From: Climacium dendroides
Taxonomy: Eukaryota; Streptophyta; Bryopsida; Hypnales; Climaciaceae
Assembly (NCBI GenBank): GCA_950106755.1
Contig: OX467082.1
Span: 26,598,001-26,662,000, forward strand
Reading direction: 5' to 3'
Length of the DNA: 64,000 nucleotides
The first letter of the stretch is position 1; the number at the start of each line of letters is the position of its first letter. Position numbers and translations under genes: made by a program. Below, in pieces: positions 24,560 to 38,100 of this stretch. The notes under the pieces were generated by a model that was not told the DNA's origin, made no database searches, and saw only the letters and a program-made list of their open reading frames with translations.

Positions 24560-27500
24560 ATGCACGCGACTAGGGCTGTTCCAATGAGAGTGATGATGAG
24601 GCTGCGTCTTGGAGGGGGGGGATTCCGATTCAAGGGCGCTGCAGGAGCTCTTGCCATGGTGAATTCTCAATTTCAATGAACTCTGCTGGGCGTTAGAGAT
24701 GTGTTAAAATATTCTTCTTAGTTCATCAAGGAAGATTTGAACGCACCAATCATTGCATTATCTGGATACCATATGCAAAAGTTATGAGCGATCAAAGTTT
24801 TCTCTGGTAGATGATCTGAAATTGACACAAGTTCTGATGCTGAGGTGGCGTGCATTCTCAAAATCACTATGTACTCCTTGTACAGGATTATGGAGTGTCG
24901 CATTTTGGTTGGTGTCGCAATTAGGTGTTAATTTTGTTGGAAGGGGATTGAAATTTGGTGATTCCAGCACAGTGAGCTCGGGAAGCAGTCATTCATGGAG
25001 CAATTGGATCAAGGGCCTGTGGAATCTGCACCGAAATCGGCACCTGCTATGCTGGATCCCAGGCATTCGGAGAGGTACAATTCTTTTGAATTTCATTAAG
25101 TAAGATGGTGAGGCAATTGCAATGCTTTGTAAGGGGTTATAGTAGCTCCGTGGAAGAACTTTTAGGTCATTGCTATTATATTTGGTCACAACCAATATAT
25201 TACTAGGTATGTCCAAATGATCTTAATTGCCTTCTCACCGTTCACATCCTTAGCTCCACTTAAAAGTACAGGATACTCTTTCCGCCACTTTAAGCAATTT
25301 AATCAACATGTTAGAGTGCTCTTTTATGAAGAAATCTCTATGATGCTGTGGAGGGATCACTTTGGGTACAAGACCGAACTCTCTTTTGATCAGATAATTA
25401 TCACTATGTATGGATTTCTTATGCAATGAGCTCAGTGACTTCTCGCCTTAGCTTCACTTAGTTCACTATTTTCTGGCACCCCGTAACTACCTAAACCCCT
25501 GAAGTAGATCAGGGTTTCAGTGCTGTTTCTCTAGGGTTTCCTACTTCGAGTCTCTGCAAACAAAATACACGAGAGGTCAAAGCTTGCAGTCATTCCTTGT
25601 TTACATGCTTTCTACTCCTTTTCAGTTCATTGCTTGATATGTGGGTGCTTGTTGATGTAGACTTCTGAAGAAAGTAAGCATGCTCATGCATGAGGCTGTT
25701 CACATGAGAAACTCAAGTCTTCCAAACGCAACTCTACGTCAGCTGCGGGAGGTATAACAGATGCCACACAGCTTGTACTCCAAATATGACATCAAGTAAT
25801 GGGCATGACTTGTTTATCAAGAGCACTTCCTGCAAATTTCAAGTAGTATGAAGTACGTGCCATTTTGACAGTACGTAACTGAGCATGACTTCAGTGGGCC
25901 CATCTCCTGACTTCAACAGGATTATTTGAGATTGAACATGGATTATCGGCAAAGAGCTTTAATTGTACTTGGGACTCAGTTTGGAGTGGATCGAGAGAGG
26001 GTGAAAGGGCTCATTCAGCACTACATGAGCTTGAAGCCTGGTAGGACTTTCATATTTATGAGCTTCTTTGATATGTTTGGGTTTAGCCCAATTTCTATGT
26101 CATTGTATTAGGAATGATACCTGTTCTAGATGCATATATGCATATACTAAAATGCCAATCGGCTGTGGAATTTGGTGGTAGTTGACAGTATTGAAGAAAG
26201 AAGTGAGGAAGTATCAAGTGACATCGGGTCAGAAGCTGCGCACTATCGCACCGAGCGGGATTTACGAGCTGCCCTCATTCCCCTATCATCACGATTATTT
26301 GAGCAAATGAATGGTCAGGTTGGCGGCCTCAAATTTCTAGTGGATCTTCGTGCGGACCTCAAGACTACCTTAAAGTACGATTTATTTTCACCAATAAATT
26401 CACCTTGTTTGTTTGAAGGTTGAACTAGTCTCTTTGTTAAGAGAACTAACGAAATATTCGTTGTTGCATCTGGAACAGGGAGAACAACCTAGCATCACTT
26501 CGAGCTCTGGATGCTGATTTGCAGGGCCTGTTCGCTACTTGGCTTAGTCCAGCATGCCTTGAGTTGCATCGCATGACTTGGAATGATTCCGCCTGTTTAC
26601 TGGAGAAGATTGTAACTTACGAAGTATTTTGCAATTCCTTTTACCCTATTCTTCGCTTCTGAATCAGAGTTGCGACATTGTGTTTCCTTCTTAGCACTAA
26701 AAAAGCCATATCTGTAGATGGAGTATAAGATAAATAAATTCAAAGAGGAGTTGCACAAATAGGTCGTGATATGCTGAATGGTGGATGCAGGCTGTACATC
26801 CAATCACGAACCTCTACGATCTGAAGCGGCGGCTAGGAACTGGACGGAGATGCTTTGGCTATTTCCATCCTGCCATGCCTGGTAAAGATTTCATTTATAA
26901 CCTGTATGTTTGTTTTCAAGCAAGGTGAGAGAGAAGTGGAGTAGCATTTTGCCAACTGTCAGCTTTAATAGGCATGGTTTTTAGATGCACAGGCAAAACC
27001 TCGTTAACTATCTCTTTTATTGGATTATTGCTAATCACAGGTGAACCGCTGGTTTTCATCGAAGTTGCCTTGACCAAGGATATTGAAAGCTCAGTTCAGG
27101 TATTTCGCACAATTTTTATACGCTATTTCAGTAAATCCAATTTTGGCTGAGCTTAAGTGGGAATGTGATGATGAACGGGCTTGCTATGCAGAAAGTTCTT
27201 TTTGGTGAACCCCCGTGTGACGAAACAGAAGCAACGAGTGCACTCTTTTATTCAATTACTAGCACCCAGGTATTGCTTGCCTTTCTTTTTTCAGAAATAC
27301 TGTCTAAAGACCAAGGCTCCTTTTATTTTAGTCAGAAGTTTGTCTATTTTTACGTGCTAGTTAATGTTCAAGGGATGGATCTAATAGCACTGCCTGTTTG
27401 CACTGGGCAGCCGGGACTCAAAGGTATCGAACTCGGGAACTTCCTGATAAAGCGTGTTTTACACCTACTTCGGCAAGAGATGCCTGAGGTTCAGGTGTGC

Positions 27501-29567
27501 ATCTTCCTGAGTCAATGGTTGCTCGGTTTTGCTCATGAATTGCATAAGCTATTTAAGTTGCAGGCAGTAAGAATTAAGATGCTTATCAATTGAATTAAGG
27601 AATAGCAAAAGGACTTTACCATGGTTTTGAATTACATCCAATGGTTCTAATTGAATTTGCATTCTTACTTACCTGAGCTTAATGTTGCAAAGTCGACGCC
27701 ATCTGATTTGCAAGCATTCATATTCTCATATTATCGTCTGCATTTCTGCAGATCTTTGTAACTCTTAGCCCTATTCCGGGCTTCATGAAATGGTTACTTG
27801 CAAAATTGGCCACGCAATGTAAGCTCATTGAGGAATCCAAGGACCAGTCTGAGATCCACAAATTGAGAGAGGATTTACTTCGTCCAGAAGAAGAAGAAAG
27901 GTTGGAGGCTTGCAGGTTTGTCTTACCACGACTCTCGTTGGAATATTGCGTCTTCTTGAAGTTTTGCTTAAGAGCATTTCTGACAATCTACATGGTTTAT
28001 AAAATAATTTGTCAGTGGTGAACCTCGAAAAGGCATGATTTGGTGGTGGAGCTCCTTACAACTGAATTTTTTTTTTTTTTTTTTTTTGTAACTGGAAGGG
28101 ACGGTGAAAAATCAGATGGAGCTGTGGCCTTTATGTATGAGGTCTTATCATCTGAGAAACATGAATGGGCCAGCTCAGAGAAGTTGGTAGAGGCTTTGCG
28201 TCCACCTCTTCTCCGATTGTGCGCTCGGTAAGCATCTTGCTCCTTTACACTTGGTCAATTTGCAGGAACACTCTTGATTTTGCACGTTTAGTTTGAACGT
28301 GGCTCTCTGTTGTTTTGTTCTTCCAGGTACCTACTTCAGGAGAAGAAGCGCGGTGCTGCATTAGATCCTGTGACCAATTTCCATGTTCGCAATGGAGCAG
28401 TAAGTTTCCTTCTGACCGTAGTAGATTTTTTTGACAACGAATACATCTCCTCGTGGCAGTGATCATTTGGGTGACTTTAGTTTTGTCATCAGACGTTAGT
28501 AATGAAGGTTGTTCGTGACATTCTATAGCAGTGTTGACTATCCACCCTTTTCTTTTGTAGTTGCACTAGGGTTGGCAGTAACTACACTTGCCTACGGTTG
28601 TTGGCTAAGTACCAATGCTTTCATTCTTTAACACAAGATGTATCTAAAGCAGTGTTGACGACCACCATCCTCTTTACTGTAATTGTAAGTGCACTCTGGT
28701 TGGCAGTATTTACATGTGCCAACAACATTTGGATGACTATCAATGCTGTTATTCTCGAACTTAAAGATGTAAGTTGATTTGTGCCAGAGAAAATAGATGT
28801 CCGAGGATCGGAGCATTTTAGCCCATGGTGTTAGCATCTCCTTCCAAGAAGATAGTGACAACGGGGCACTGGTTCCATTAATGGTTGGAATTTTTTTTGC
28901 AGAGTGTGGAACAATTAAACTGGATGGGAGACACTTCTATGAAAGGTCTCGATGCTAGTGCAGGGCTCATGGTTAATTACCGTTACAGGTACGAAATCCA
29001 CACCACTCATTCTATTTGGTGTCGTCTATGATTAATGTAACACCAAAATTGTGTTCCATATAGTGAATGTGATTTAAAATTAATAGATAGTGTACCATCT
29101 AGAAGCTTTTGACTGAATTATCACTCAATTGACAAGAGGTCCATTCACAAGTGGCGAACACAAGATCCAAATCTCACTAAATGCTGTTTCAATCTTATTC
29201 ATTAAAAGGACACTAATATGTGGTGTTCAAGTTAGCATTAGATCAACAAAATAGTGTATCTCATATTGAATAGAATGAATGGTGTACTGATCAACTCTTG
29301 AACTCCAAACAGATCCTGGGTTCTAGTTACAATGAACTCACTTCAATAATCACCACTCTCTAGGTTGTGTGATCAATCTTCAATGGCGGTATTTTCCTCA
29401 GCTGTCACTTCCACATTGCTAAAACTTAGTGCTCTGTGATAACGTGTCTGCACAGGCTAGAGGATATTGAGGCCAACAATCAGGCCTATCTCAACCGTCG
29501 TGTGATCCCTGCTTCTCCTGCTGTGCTGGGATTGTTGCAACTGGGATCAGATTTTCAACAAGGATAA
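24560..29567 (+). CDS. MCD: Malonyl-CoA decarboxylase, 15 exons
   Basis: Converts malonyl-CoA to acetyl-CoA and CO2. Exons: 24560-24658, 24968-25074, 25661-25751, 25920-26040, 26182-26374, 26479-26623, 26791-26881, 27041-27099, 27192-27269, 27411-27494, 27752-27915, 28099-28227, 28327-28399, 28903-28988, 29456-29567; all GT-AG, in frame, 543 aa. Family segments: LKFLVDLRADL, SLRALDADL, LEKIVTYEAVHPI, LKRRLGTGRRCFGYFHP, GEPLVFIEVAL, ALFYSITSTQPGL, NFLIKRVLHLL, LSPIPGFMKWLL, LRLCARYLLQEKKRG, and TNFHVRNGA, which I recall carries the catalytic His in human MCD. The C-terminus (FQQG) lacks the peroxisomal SKL. The first two exons are the weakest part of the model: they give an Arg/Gly/Ala-rich, presequence-like start; a shorter protein could begin at 24995. 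The facing malonyl-CoA synthetase gene begins 5.6 kb beyond its stop. Confidence 0.92.
28067..28087 (+). repeat. Poly-T tract in an MCD intron
   Basis: About 20 consecutive T, roughly 10 bp before the acceptor of exon 12 (28099) of malonyl-CoA decarboxylase, where it serves as polypyrimidine tract. Confidence 0.9.
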
Positions 29568-32295
29568 TTCTAGGAATTGTATTCCTTTACTCCTTGTCTT
29601 TTGGTCTGCATTTGGTGGATTCGTTGAACATGTTCTAGCACTATCCTGTTTATTAGAATCTGTGAATTTGAAATCAATTATTTACATGGACGTCATTACA
29701 TGATATTGCCAGATATGGTTTAGGGTTTGGGTATTACAGTACATTGTAGGGAGGGATATGGTAGAACCACCCATTCCCAACCAGGGATCCATACCCCCAA
29801 CTTGTAGGGTGCATCTATTTCCAACCAAGGCTGAAACAGATTTCCAACCAAAGCTTGGAATGTTTTTTTTCCTCCTTTTTAAGGTTGGGATTATCAAGGT
29901 CATGACACATGTCCTAAAGTAGTGAGTGTGAAAGTAGTTCTTGATCAGAATTGGTAGACTCTATACATTGGGTATGGGTTTAAACCAACTCAAGGTTTCC
30001 AAAATTTGTAGTAGTTTCAATTCAAGAAATTATCAAAAAATTTGCAATTCTTGTGATTTCTATCTTCCTACATGGTAGAAAATTTACATTGCCTTCTATT
30101 GTTCTAGAATATGTGTGGAATTGCTTAAGTGGTTGCTTGTGGGTGGTTCTATCATATTTCATCATAATTGAGCTTTGTTCAAAAATGTTATTCCTTCCAT
30201 TGAGACTTTGGTATCCAAATGAGGCCTCATGTTTTTTTTAGAAGATTTGTGTGGGTCATATGAAAACTTCCCTTTCATTTAATTCTATATATGTATGTTT
30301 TGATGAGCACCTACAATTTAGTTGTGAGACATTTATAAATTTGACAAATAAGTAAATGGGGGAATAGAATCAATATCATGTAGTCATGAAGTATGTCAAG
30401 CATGCATTTGAATAAAGGAGCGCCTAACACTAGTTACAATGGTCTTATCCACTAATTATTTTCTCCATGTTAATCAAATAAATAAGTTATTTTCATTTCT
30501 CTATATGAACTGAAAAAACATCCTATTTTTATTGTTTAATACTAGTTACAATGGTCTTATCCACTAATTATTTTCTCCATGTTAATCAAATAAATAAGTT
30601 ATTTTCATTTCTCTATATGAACTAAAAAAACATCCTATTTTTATTGTTTAATAATGGCATGTGTAAGTTATATTTTTCACAATATGATCAATAAATTTGT
30701 ATCACAATTTTTAACTAAAAGTGTATAAACTTATTTTTGAACAAAACTAAGGAGGATAAATTTTGCCCAAACTAATTACCCTTATTTATTCAAACTAAAG
30801 ATAAAAAGATAATTATTGAAAATATCTTAATAAACAGATATATCCCTATTGTGGTACTTCACTTTTTGAAGAAGGTCCTTCTCAACCTTCCTCACATGTA
30901 GTTTTAGTAAAATGCAAATCTTCTACCCTTTTATCCATAGCCAATAATTACAAGCCCCTTTGAAATATCTATAGCATTGATTCATATAAGGCATTCTTTC
31001 TTCTTTCCATTAATCCTAGAAGGAGGTTGTGGACACTGAGTGTTTATGTATGACAAAGAATCCTTGTATGTAAGATAGAAGTACAAATGTTCATCTTTGG
31101 AAATTTCTATGAAAAGGGGAGATCTTCCACAATAGTTTGACCTCTAATGAGTGTTTTTGGTTTTCTTTTATGCAAATGATTTATATAATACAAAAAGGAT
31201 GATTTCCATAGTGATTAGCCTATCCTTTTAGGGTTAATACATTACATGACTTCTCTTTTAGCTTTCTCATTAAACATCAATTGGATGAAGTTCACTTTTC
31301 AAAACATTCATCTACCTCCCAATAGAGAGTTTGAATATGAGGGGTTTATTGAAGGAATCTTATTTCAACTACAATCTACTTCTCAATCAGTGACTATAGT
31401 CGTCTAAGGTAGGATGCTATAACTCCAACCGTGCATTTAGAACCGCCCCTATAAATGGCATTGGAATGGATTGGAGGTGGTTTTGAAATTGACCTCATAG
31501 TCATTGAAAAAATCGAGAAAAATATTATTCATTATTGCAAGAGTCAATCATTCTCCTTGCTTTTCCCATTTCTCTCTAGAAGTTGTAGTGAACACTTTAT
31601 GAAAGACCTAGGATCATAAATAGGGACCTACAAAACTTCTCGTTTGAAAATTCATAACTAAATCCAAAATAATCCAAAAAATATGAAACAACTTGGGTTA
31701 GATGCCAATTCTTGTCTTTCAAAGAAAATTTACTGAAAAATATTTTGAGAAGTTTCACCTGCCCAAAATTATGGACCGACTACCTTACTGGGACACTGGT
31801 TCTCAGTCCCTGCTTGAAAGAGACGAACGTTGGATTGATGGTGGCATTTCCATTTTGTGAATGATTTGCAAAGCATGTTGTGAATTCGCGGTTTCTGTAA
31901 ATATGTAGTATTGCAATGAAATTTGCAATTCGATCACAGGTTTTGGAGTAGTTCATGACTTCAATTGGACTCTCCGTCTCTGCAAGCAACCCACACGCTG
32001 CCCTGTTTTCCAGCTTTTCGTCATTACTTTCTGTGAATTTGGTCGCATTTTCCTTTGATTCCACGACGCTGTAGTATGTGCCGCGAGCAGTGGACACACC
32101 TATCACTCACTTGGTGCTTTGATTGATCGGATTCTTGGCGTTCCTTGTAACGCGATAGTTTAGGGTTCCGCCATCACCTTGCAATTGAAAGAATGTCGAA
32201 GCAGTAGTTTTAGGGCTCTGGAGTTTTTAATGGTTTCATTCAATTGAGGTGAATTTCCGGAGTTACATGCGCTTTTTGTGATCCTTTAGGTCACA
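29568..32295. other. Intergenic DNA between MCD and the SINA gene
   Basis: No convincing gene. It holds a recent 112-bp tandem duplication (30429-30652), a segment shared with 24085-24205 (at 31050-31195) and a solo TTAA-type right end (ccttttaGGG-TTAA, 31223-31237). A 108-codon minus-strand ORF at 31780-32106 has no recognisable motif and lies in the presumed SINA promoter. Confidence 0.55.
30429..30652. repeat. 112-bp tandem duplication
   Basis: Two head-to-tail copies starting actagttacaatggtcttat (30429 and 30541) that differ at about one position, so the duplication is recent. Non-coding. Confidence 0.92.
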
Positions 32296-33566
32296 ATGAG
32301 GTATGGAGGAGTGGAAGGCGTGAAACGGAGGAGACTGGGGGCGGAGGAGTCATCATCTGCAGCTACAAATTCTACAATTAGTGAAAGGGCATCTGAATCT
32401 CCGGGAAAATTCTCCGATCGAACCGTGATCGATGGTTTAGGGTTTGAAGCTAAGGACGCGTCTGTTTTCGATCTTGATTTGCTCGATTGCACCATCTGCA
32501 CTGAGCATCTGGCATCGCCCATTTATCAAGTATGTAACCCTTGCTGCCTCATTTCGGAATTCGTTTCTTGCGTAATTGCTGCAGTTGGAGTTGGCTATGG
32601 TCTCTGCTCACGTCTGCTCAAGCATGACCTCTAAAATGACATTCTGCACACTTGCCACGCTATCGTTGACTGTAGCATATTTTTTACATATTCAAACTAT
32701 GACATGATGACAAAACTGGGACTCCGAATGGTTAGATTAACGAGGTTTGAGTGTAGTTCCCTTTCACCTATATCTCTAAAACAAAGTCTCTGAATTATCA
32801 TGATGTGGTGATGTTGCAGTGCCAGAACGGACATGTGGCCTGCGCCTCGTGTTCCAAGAAGACCAACAATGTGTGCCCCTCCTGCCAACAACCAACGGGG
32901 TCCATTCGATGCCTAGTACTGGAGAAATTGATCGAGTCTCTCAAGGTGAAGTGCAAGTTCGCAGATTCCGGGTGCACTGCAACGGTGAAGTTTTCAGAGA
33001 AGGGCTCCCACGAAAGGACCTGTGTGTTCGAGCCTCTGAGCTGCCCCTTTCCGGGTTGCCACTTCCGTGACAGTCCCTTGCTGTCCCGCTTTCAGTACAA
33101 TCTCTTCCAGGAGCATGTGAGACAGAGCCATCCTGGTAGCTGGGGAGTGCATGATGCGAATTCGACGAATTTCTTCATGCATCCGAAAGATAAATTCCAC
33201 ATTGTATTTGGGAATGACCTGTGTTTTGCGGTGTGCCGAAACCGGGTTGGAACTGTTGGGATAGGGTTCCACATTGGAGACATGTGCTATCTCACTGTTT
33301 TGAAAGTCTTATCAGACCGATTTGCTAAGCAAACATCGTTTCCTTACATGATGAAACTTAAGACCGTGAGCAATGTTGTGGGTGGAGCCTCATCAACTTT
33401 CACTATTGAGGCAGATTGTTGCATAGATGAGCCAGAAGTAACTCCAAGGGATGATGGTTTTGTAGTTGTTGCAGAAGCCAACTCAGTGGAAATACTCGAT
33501 GTTGTGTTTCTTCCTCCTCGCCCTTCTCCTACATCAGTGCTAGATTTGTTGGTGGCCCAGCGGTAA
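32296..33566 (+). CDS. SINA/SIAH-type RING E3 ubiquitin ligase, two exons
   Basis: Transfers ubiquitin to target proteins; SINA proteins act as dimers in cytosol or nucleus. Exons 32296-32529 and 32820-33566 (GT-AG, phase 0), 326 aa. The N-terminal 60 residues are Ser-rich and basic (KRRR). The RING has its eight ligands: C65, C68, C79, H83, C86, C89, C97, C100 (CTIC, CQNGHVACASC, CPSC). The SIAH-type zinc finger follows (CKFADSGCTATV, SHERTC, CPFPGCHF, FQEHVRQSH). The C-terminal substrate-binding half (about residues 175-326) is shorter and more diverged than in Arabidopsis SINAT proteins, with VGIGFHIGDMCYLTVL the most SINA-like part. This puts it nearer the large, diverse plant SINA-like group; target unknown. 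The intron splits the RING, just before the third Cys. Confidence 0.9.
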
Positions 33567-35127
33567 TTCAGGTGGAGTTCACTTTTAAACTTGGGTTTCT
33601 GCAATGACTTTCATCCCCAAGGGCTCAAGCTAAAATTAGAAAGTCCACTTTATAAACTAATTGGTGATTATAGTAACTTTGAAAACATTGATCTCTATTG
33701 TTCAAAAATTGTTGGATATGATTCTTCTTTCTTTCTGTTGATACTTTTTGTTTTCTTCTTTGAAGCTTCTTAAATGATTTATTTCATCTCCTATAGGCTT
33801 AGAAGCTGTAACCTTGGCCATTTGCGAACTTACAGATTAAACTCAACTTTGCGGTTGTGTAGCAGTTTTTGTTCAACTATTGACTCTGAAATGTAAATCT
33901 CTGTTGGCAACACCTGCAAGCTCTTGGGGTTGACTCCTCATGGGTTTTCACTGTGAGTTCCATGTCCTCTTTTGCTGCGTAGTTCAGAGCCATTTCAACA
34001 TCATTTTGGTTGAATATCCAGTGTTCTCTTTTTTACAGGAGGTTGGACAGTTGGACAATAATTCTTTACCTGTAATATTTGTAAGCTCAGGAACATTTAT
34101 TGGTTGCCATTTTGTTCCTGTTTTCTTGTCAGGGATCTCTGTTCTGGAATTGTGTCAAACATTGGGTGCCTTCTGATCTCGGTGTTTATACTGAGATGGA
34201 CGGTCTTGAACTCAGTTCTGAACACTTCGAACAGGATTTTAAAGCTACTGCCTCTCTAATTTCTCATTTACTTTGACCATATGCTTCGGAAGTGGGGAGT
34301 TCAACATACTAATATGAATGAAAAACAGTAGGATGATGGTGAGTTACAATAGATGAAAAATAATAGGTTTGGTTGATTGGGTGTCCAAGGGTTAAGAGTA
34401 GGTGTCAATGGCAGTTAACAAGGAAAATTTGGTGAAATGCCACGGCAAAACTCTATACAATTGGACAAAGATTAGAATGAGGTGACATTTGTAGAGTTTA
34501 GTTTAAATAAACTTTTTTGAAGAGTTCAGGTTTAAAAAAAAAGGTATGAATTTTATAAAACTTACATATAAAATTTTCATGGACCAGTGAATCACGAGAG
34601 CAAACACATAGTTAAAAATAAACACAGAAACCAGATTCCTTACTAGATAGAGGACTCTGTACACCAACATTTTATCCTAAGAAGTTCGAGGAAAGAAAAT
34701 CCTCTGTCTCCTAAAAATAGATTCAATTTGATTCTTGTCACTATTTAATATGACTTTTTTTCCCCCAAACTATAGAAAGTGATAACAACAATTATTTAAT
34801 TCAAATTGCTACCTGGAGGTTTCCTAAAATAGTATTGATCAAATATCTTCAAATGCCTTCAAAACCAAATTTCTCCATAAATAGCTTTCCTTTGGTCTCA
34901 TATTTCTTGTAATGAGTAAAGACCGTTTGAAGTGCATTAAGAAATGGTGACCATCTCATGCTACCGTAGTACGAACTCCAGGCTGAACTCTCAGTATGAC
35001 AGATTTATTCCGCCAATCATGATACTGTATTTGCAAGTAGGCAGTAATTTGAAACTTGCTAACAGAACGTATCCTATTTCCGAGGACCTAAAGGAGTACT
35101 ATACCACATTCTTGACGATCTGGAAAT
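33567..35127. other. Intergenic DNA between two converging genes
   Basis: It lies between the 3' ends of the SINA gene (+) and the malonyl-CoA synthetase gene (-) and presumably contains both 3' UTRs. Short ORFs (33591-33773, 33940-34176) show no known motif. No repeat or RNA gene recognised. Confidence 0.5.
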
Positions 35128-38100
35128 TCAGGCCTTTGAAAAGCTCCTCAGAATTAAAGCCTTCAAAACTTTTTTGTTTACCTGCAAAACAAACAGCATT
35201 GAATCTTGATGCAAATCACAAATTGCCTTCAATGACAACTACAGCGGGCACTCTCGTCCCAACTGATTAAAAACCATCACTAATCATACGAAGTTCATTA
35301 TCTGTTGACATTTTGTAAATCCAATTCTGTTTTCTGATGTTTTTAGCCGTGCTCGGTTCTCTATGTATCTTTCCTCAAAAGCTGCAGTCTTGTTCGTTTC
35401 AGAATATTTTTTTTGGCGTGCTTAGGGTTTAGGGTTTTTTAGGGTTTGGGGTGGAAGACATACCTTGCCCATGGCATTGCGCGGAAGCGATTCTGAAACT
35501 AGCAAATGCCGAGGAATCTGCATCAAGAAAAGTGAACCAGAAATTTCAGTTCCTAGATTTCAAACTCTTAATGCAATGCGCCAGTGTCTACATGGAGAAG
35601 TCCAATCCCAACTTTGCAAAGGTACTCAATGTATTGGTATTACAGCAGAAAGAATAGACGAGCTGAAAACAAAGACAAATGTGATCATCAGCACAAAATC
35701 AACAACAAAACGTTTCAAAAAACAAAGACTGTTTTACGGAAATCCACAGCAACTAAAATCGCCCAAATGAGCATTTGAGCATGGTTCCTAAGTATTACAG
35801 AGTATTAAACTATCTATTTTTTCTGTTAGATCTTGTTGGGAGTCAAAGGGGATGTCAGATTCTCTTTGCATGAGTTTTTTTAGTTACCTTATGAACAAAC
35901 TACAAATTTTCAAAGTGCTGAAAATAGGTGTAAACAAGAATAGAGGCTGTACATTATGTGCAGGAATGTGTAAGGGTCAGTTTTAGGAACAGATTGCAAT
36001 TAGGTGCAGTTTCCTTAAAAAAGTGAAGACGAATAAGTTCCAGATCATACTCCCTTGCTCAAAGTTGTTCTAATCACATTGGGTATTGCAAATACAAGAA
36101 CCAATAATACACTATATCCTTGTAATGAAGTGGTTTTATGAAGTAGATTGGCACAAGAAACTGCTCAATTTGCTGACAAACCTGAACAGCATTTAAGTCA
36201 AAGATGATAATTCACCTTATAGGGAGCTAGAATAGAGCGTGCCCATTCACGCAGGGCTTGCAAAGTGAGAACGGGCTTCCATTCTGCAGCGGCTGATGCA
36301 GCTTGTGCTTCATGGGGAACAATTACAGCTGAAACGATTTCCCCATAGTCCTTGTCCGGAATACCTATAATTGCACACTCTGCTATCATAGGATGCTGCA
36401 AAATGACCATAATGGGCATCCTTAGTTCTCAACAATCGCTCCTAAAATATTAGAAGCTCATCACCCATTAGTTTCAGATTTTCTCATTAGCAACATGCCC
36501 CATTTTGGAAATGGCTCAGAAAACAAGAATCTACGTTTGAAAGGAAGACATGCAACTACATGGTGCTCATCAAATCAAGAGAGTTTGAGCAGTCTCACAC
36601 CTGAAGGAGGACAGCTTCAATTTCAAGTGCAGATATTTTATAACCTCCTGACTTGATAATATCCACACTTGTCCCTGTTATAAGCCAGTTGCACTTAGTA
36701 CGACTAAATCGAAGTTTGCCCAATTATTCGGGTGCTTGGAATATCGAAATAAATCGATACTTTGTCATGAGAAAGCTTTAGATCATTGTCTGGAAATCAC
36801 TCTCGTGATGTCTATTTCTGAAGCAAGACAAACTGAATGAGTGATTGTAGGGAAGAACAAGATCCAGTTCAGATAAGTTCTGAGTGCAGCAGAGCACGTA
36901 CGTCCAAGAATTTTGTAGTACCCATCCTCGGTTGAAACTGTATCCCCAGTTTCAAAGAAGCCATCCTTCCTAAAAGAGTTTTCAGTCACCTGCCAAATCC
37001 ATTTCAAATGTTTACAATTCAAGGAATCTAGCTTACGGAGGCTCGGGGGTCACTCCGACGTATTAGCAAACTAAGTGAAAATTCTTATACGGAATAGTTT
37101 GTTTATCAACTCTATTTATTTTTACTCTAAACAGTCTATTCCGTAAGGCCTTAAGAGGTCAACATTATACTAAAAGTAAAATAAATCCATTTTTGGAATA
37201 TTCTTAGAATATTCAAGGGAGTTACCCAGTATGCAAGCTGCCCACATGTACCATCATGACACTGCCAAAGTTCTAATTGAATGTATATGTACCTCTGGTA
37301 GGTTCCAATATTCACTGAACATTCCCGGACTTCTGATCCACAGTGATCCTACACCTGTGGCATCCTCATCTTCAAGAATCAACGCCTGGAGTTCAAAACA
37401 CCATACAGCATAGCTAGTATTATCAATTATTAAACCAAATTCAGATAAAAGGATCATAAATATAATAATTGGAGATATTACATATTGGATTAATGAAAGT
37501 TACATTTGTTGAAAGTTGCAACAGAACAGTCAGAAGTATGTCATGGTTTTGGATGTGGATAAGAACTGGAAGAGACGCCTGACCTCCACACCAGGTAAAG
37601 GCTTCCCAACGAACCCTGGCCTCCTATCACCATGAAGAGGGTTGGACAGTCCCATACCAAACTGTATTTCAATAACATCAAGAGGCCTCAATGAGTAACT
37701 TAAAGATACTGACGCAAACCCCAAATGAAACAAGCCAATGAGAAACTGGTAGTGCCTATATCTAAGTGAATATACAACACACTTCTGACATCGAGTGAGC
37801 ACCTTGACGTCTAACCTTTTAAGGACGAAGAAGACCACATTTTGGTCTCAGGTTATTTTCCGAGTTTGAAGAATTCTATTGAGAATTCTCATTTGTTCAA
37901 ATAATTTTTATTTCCAACCAACACATGCAATGTTCCTTAATCTAGATCTTCTCCGTTTCAATTATTCTGTCTCCAATATGATCGATCAAAACGGGCATTT
38001 CAAAATGATGAATTTCTCGTCCTTAAAGGGTTAAGATGACTTTTAAAATATAAGAATTTTTTAGTACATGTAACAGAGAACAAACTAGCGAAGTTTTTGA

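Noticed and set aside
31780..32106. 108-codon minus-strand ORF before the SINA gene
   Set aside because: No motif, no splice partners, lies in the presumed SINA promoter or leader.
35451..35778. Three overlapping plus-strand ORFs with a telo-box upstream, at first a candidate small gene
   Set aside because: The region is antisense to AAE13 exon 16 (PRNAMGK), which explains the conserved look.
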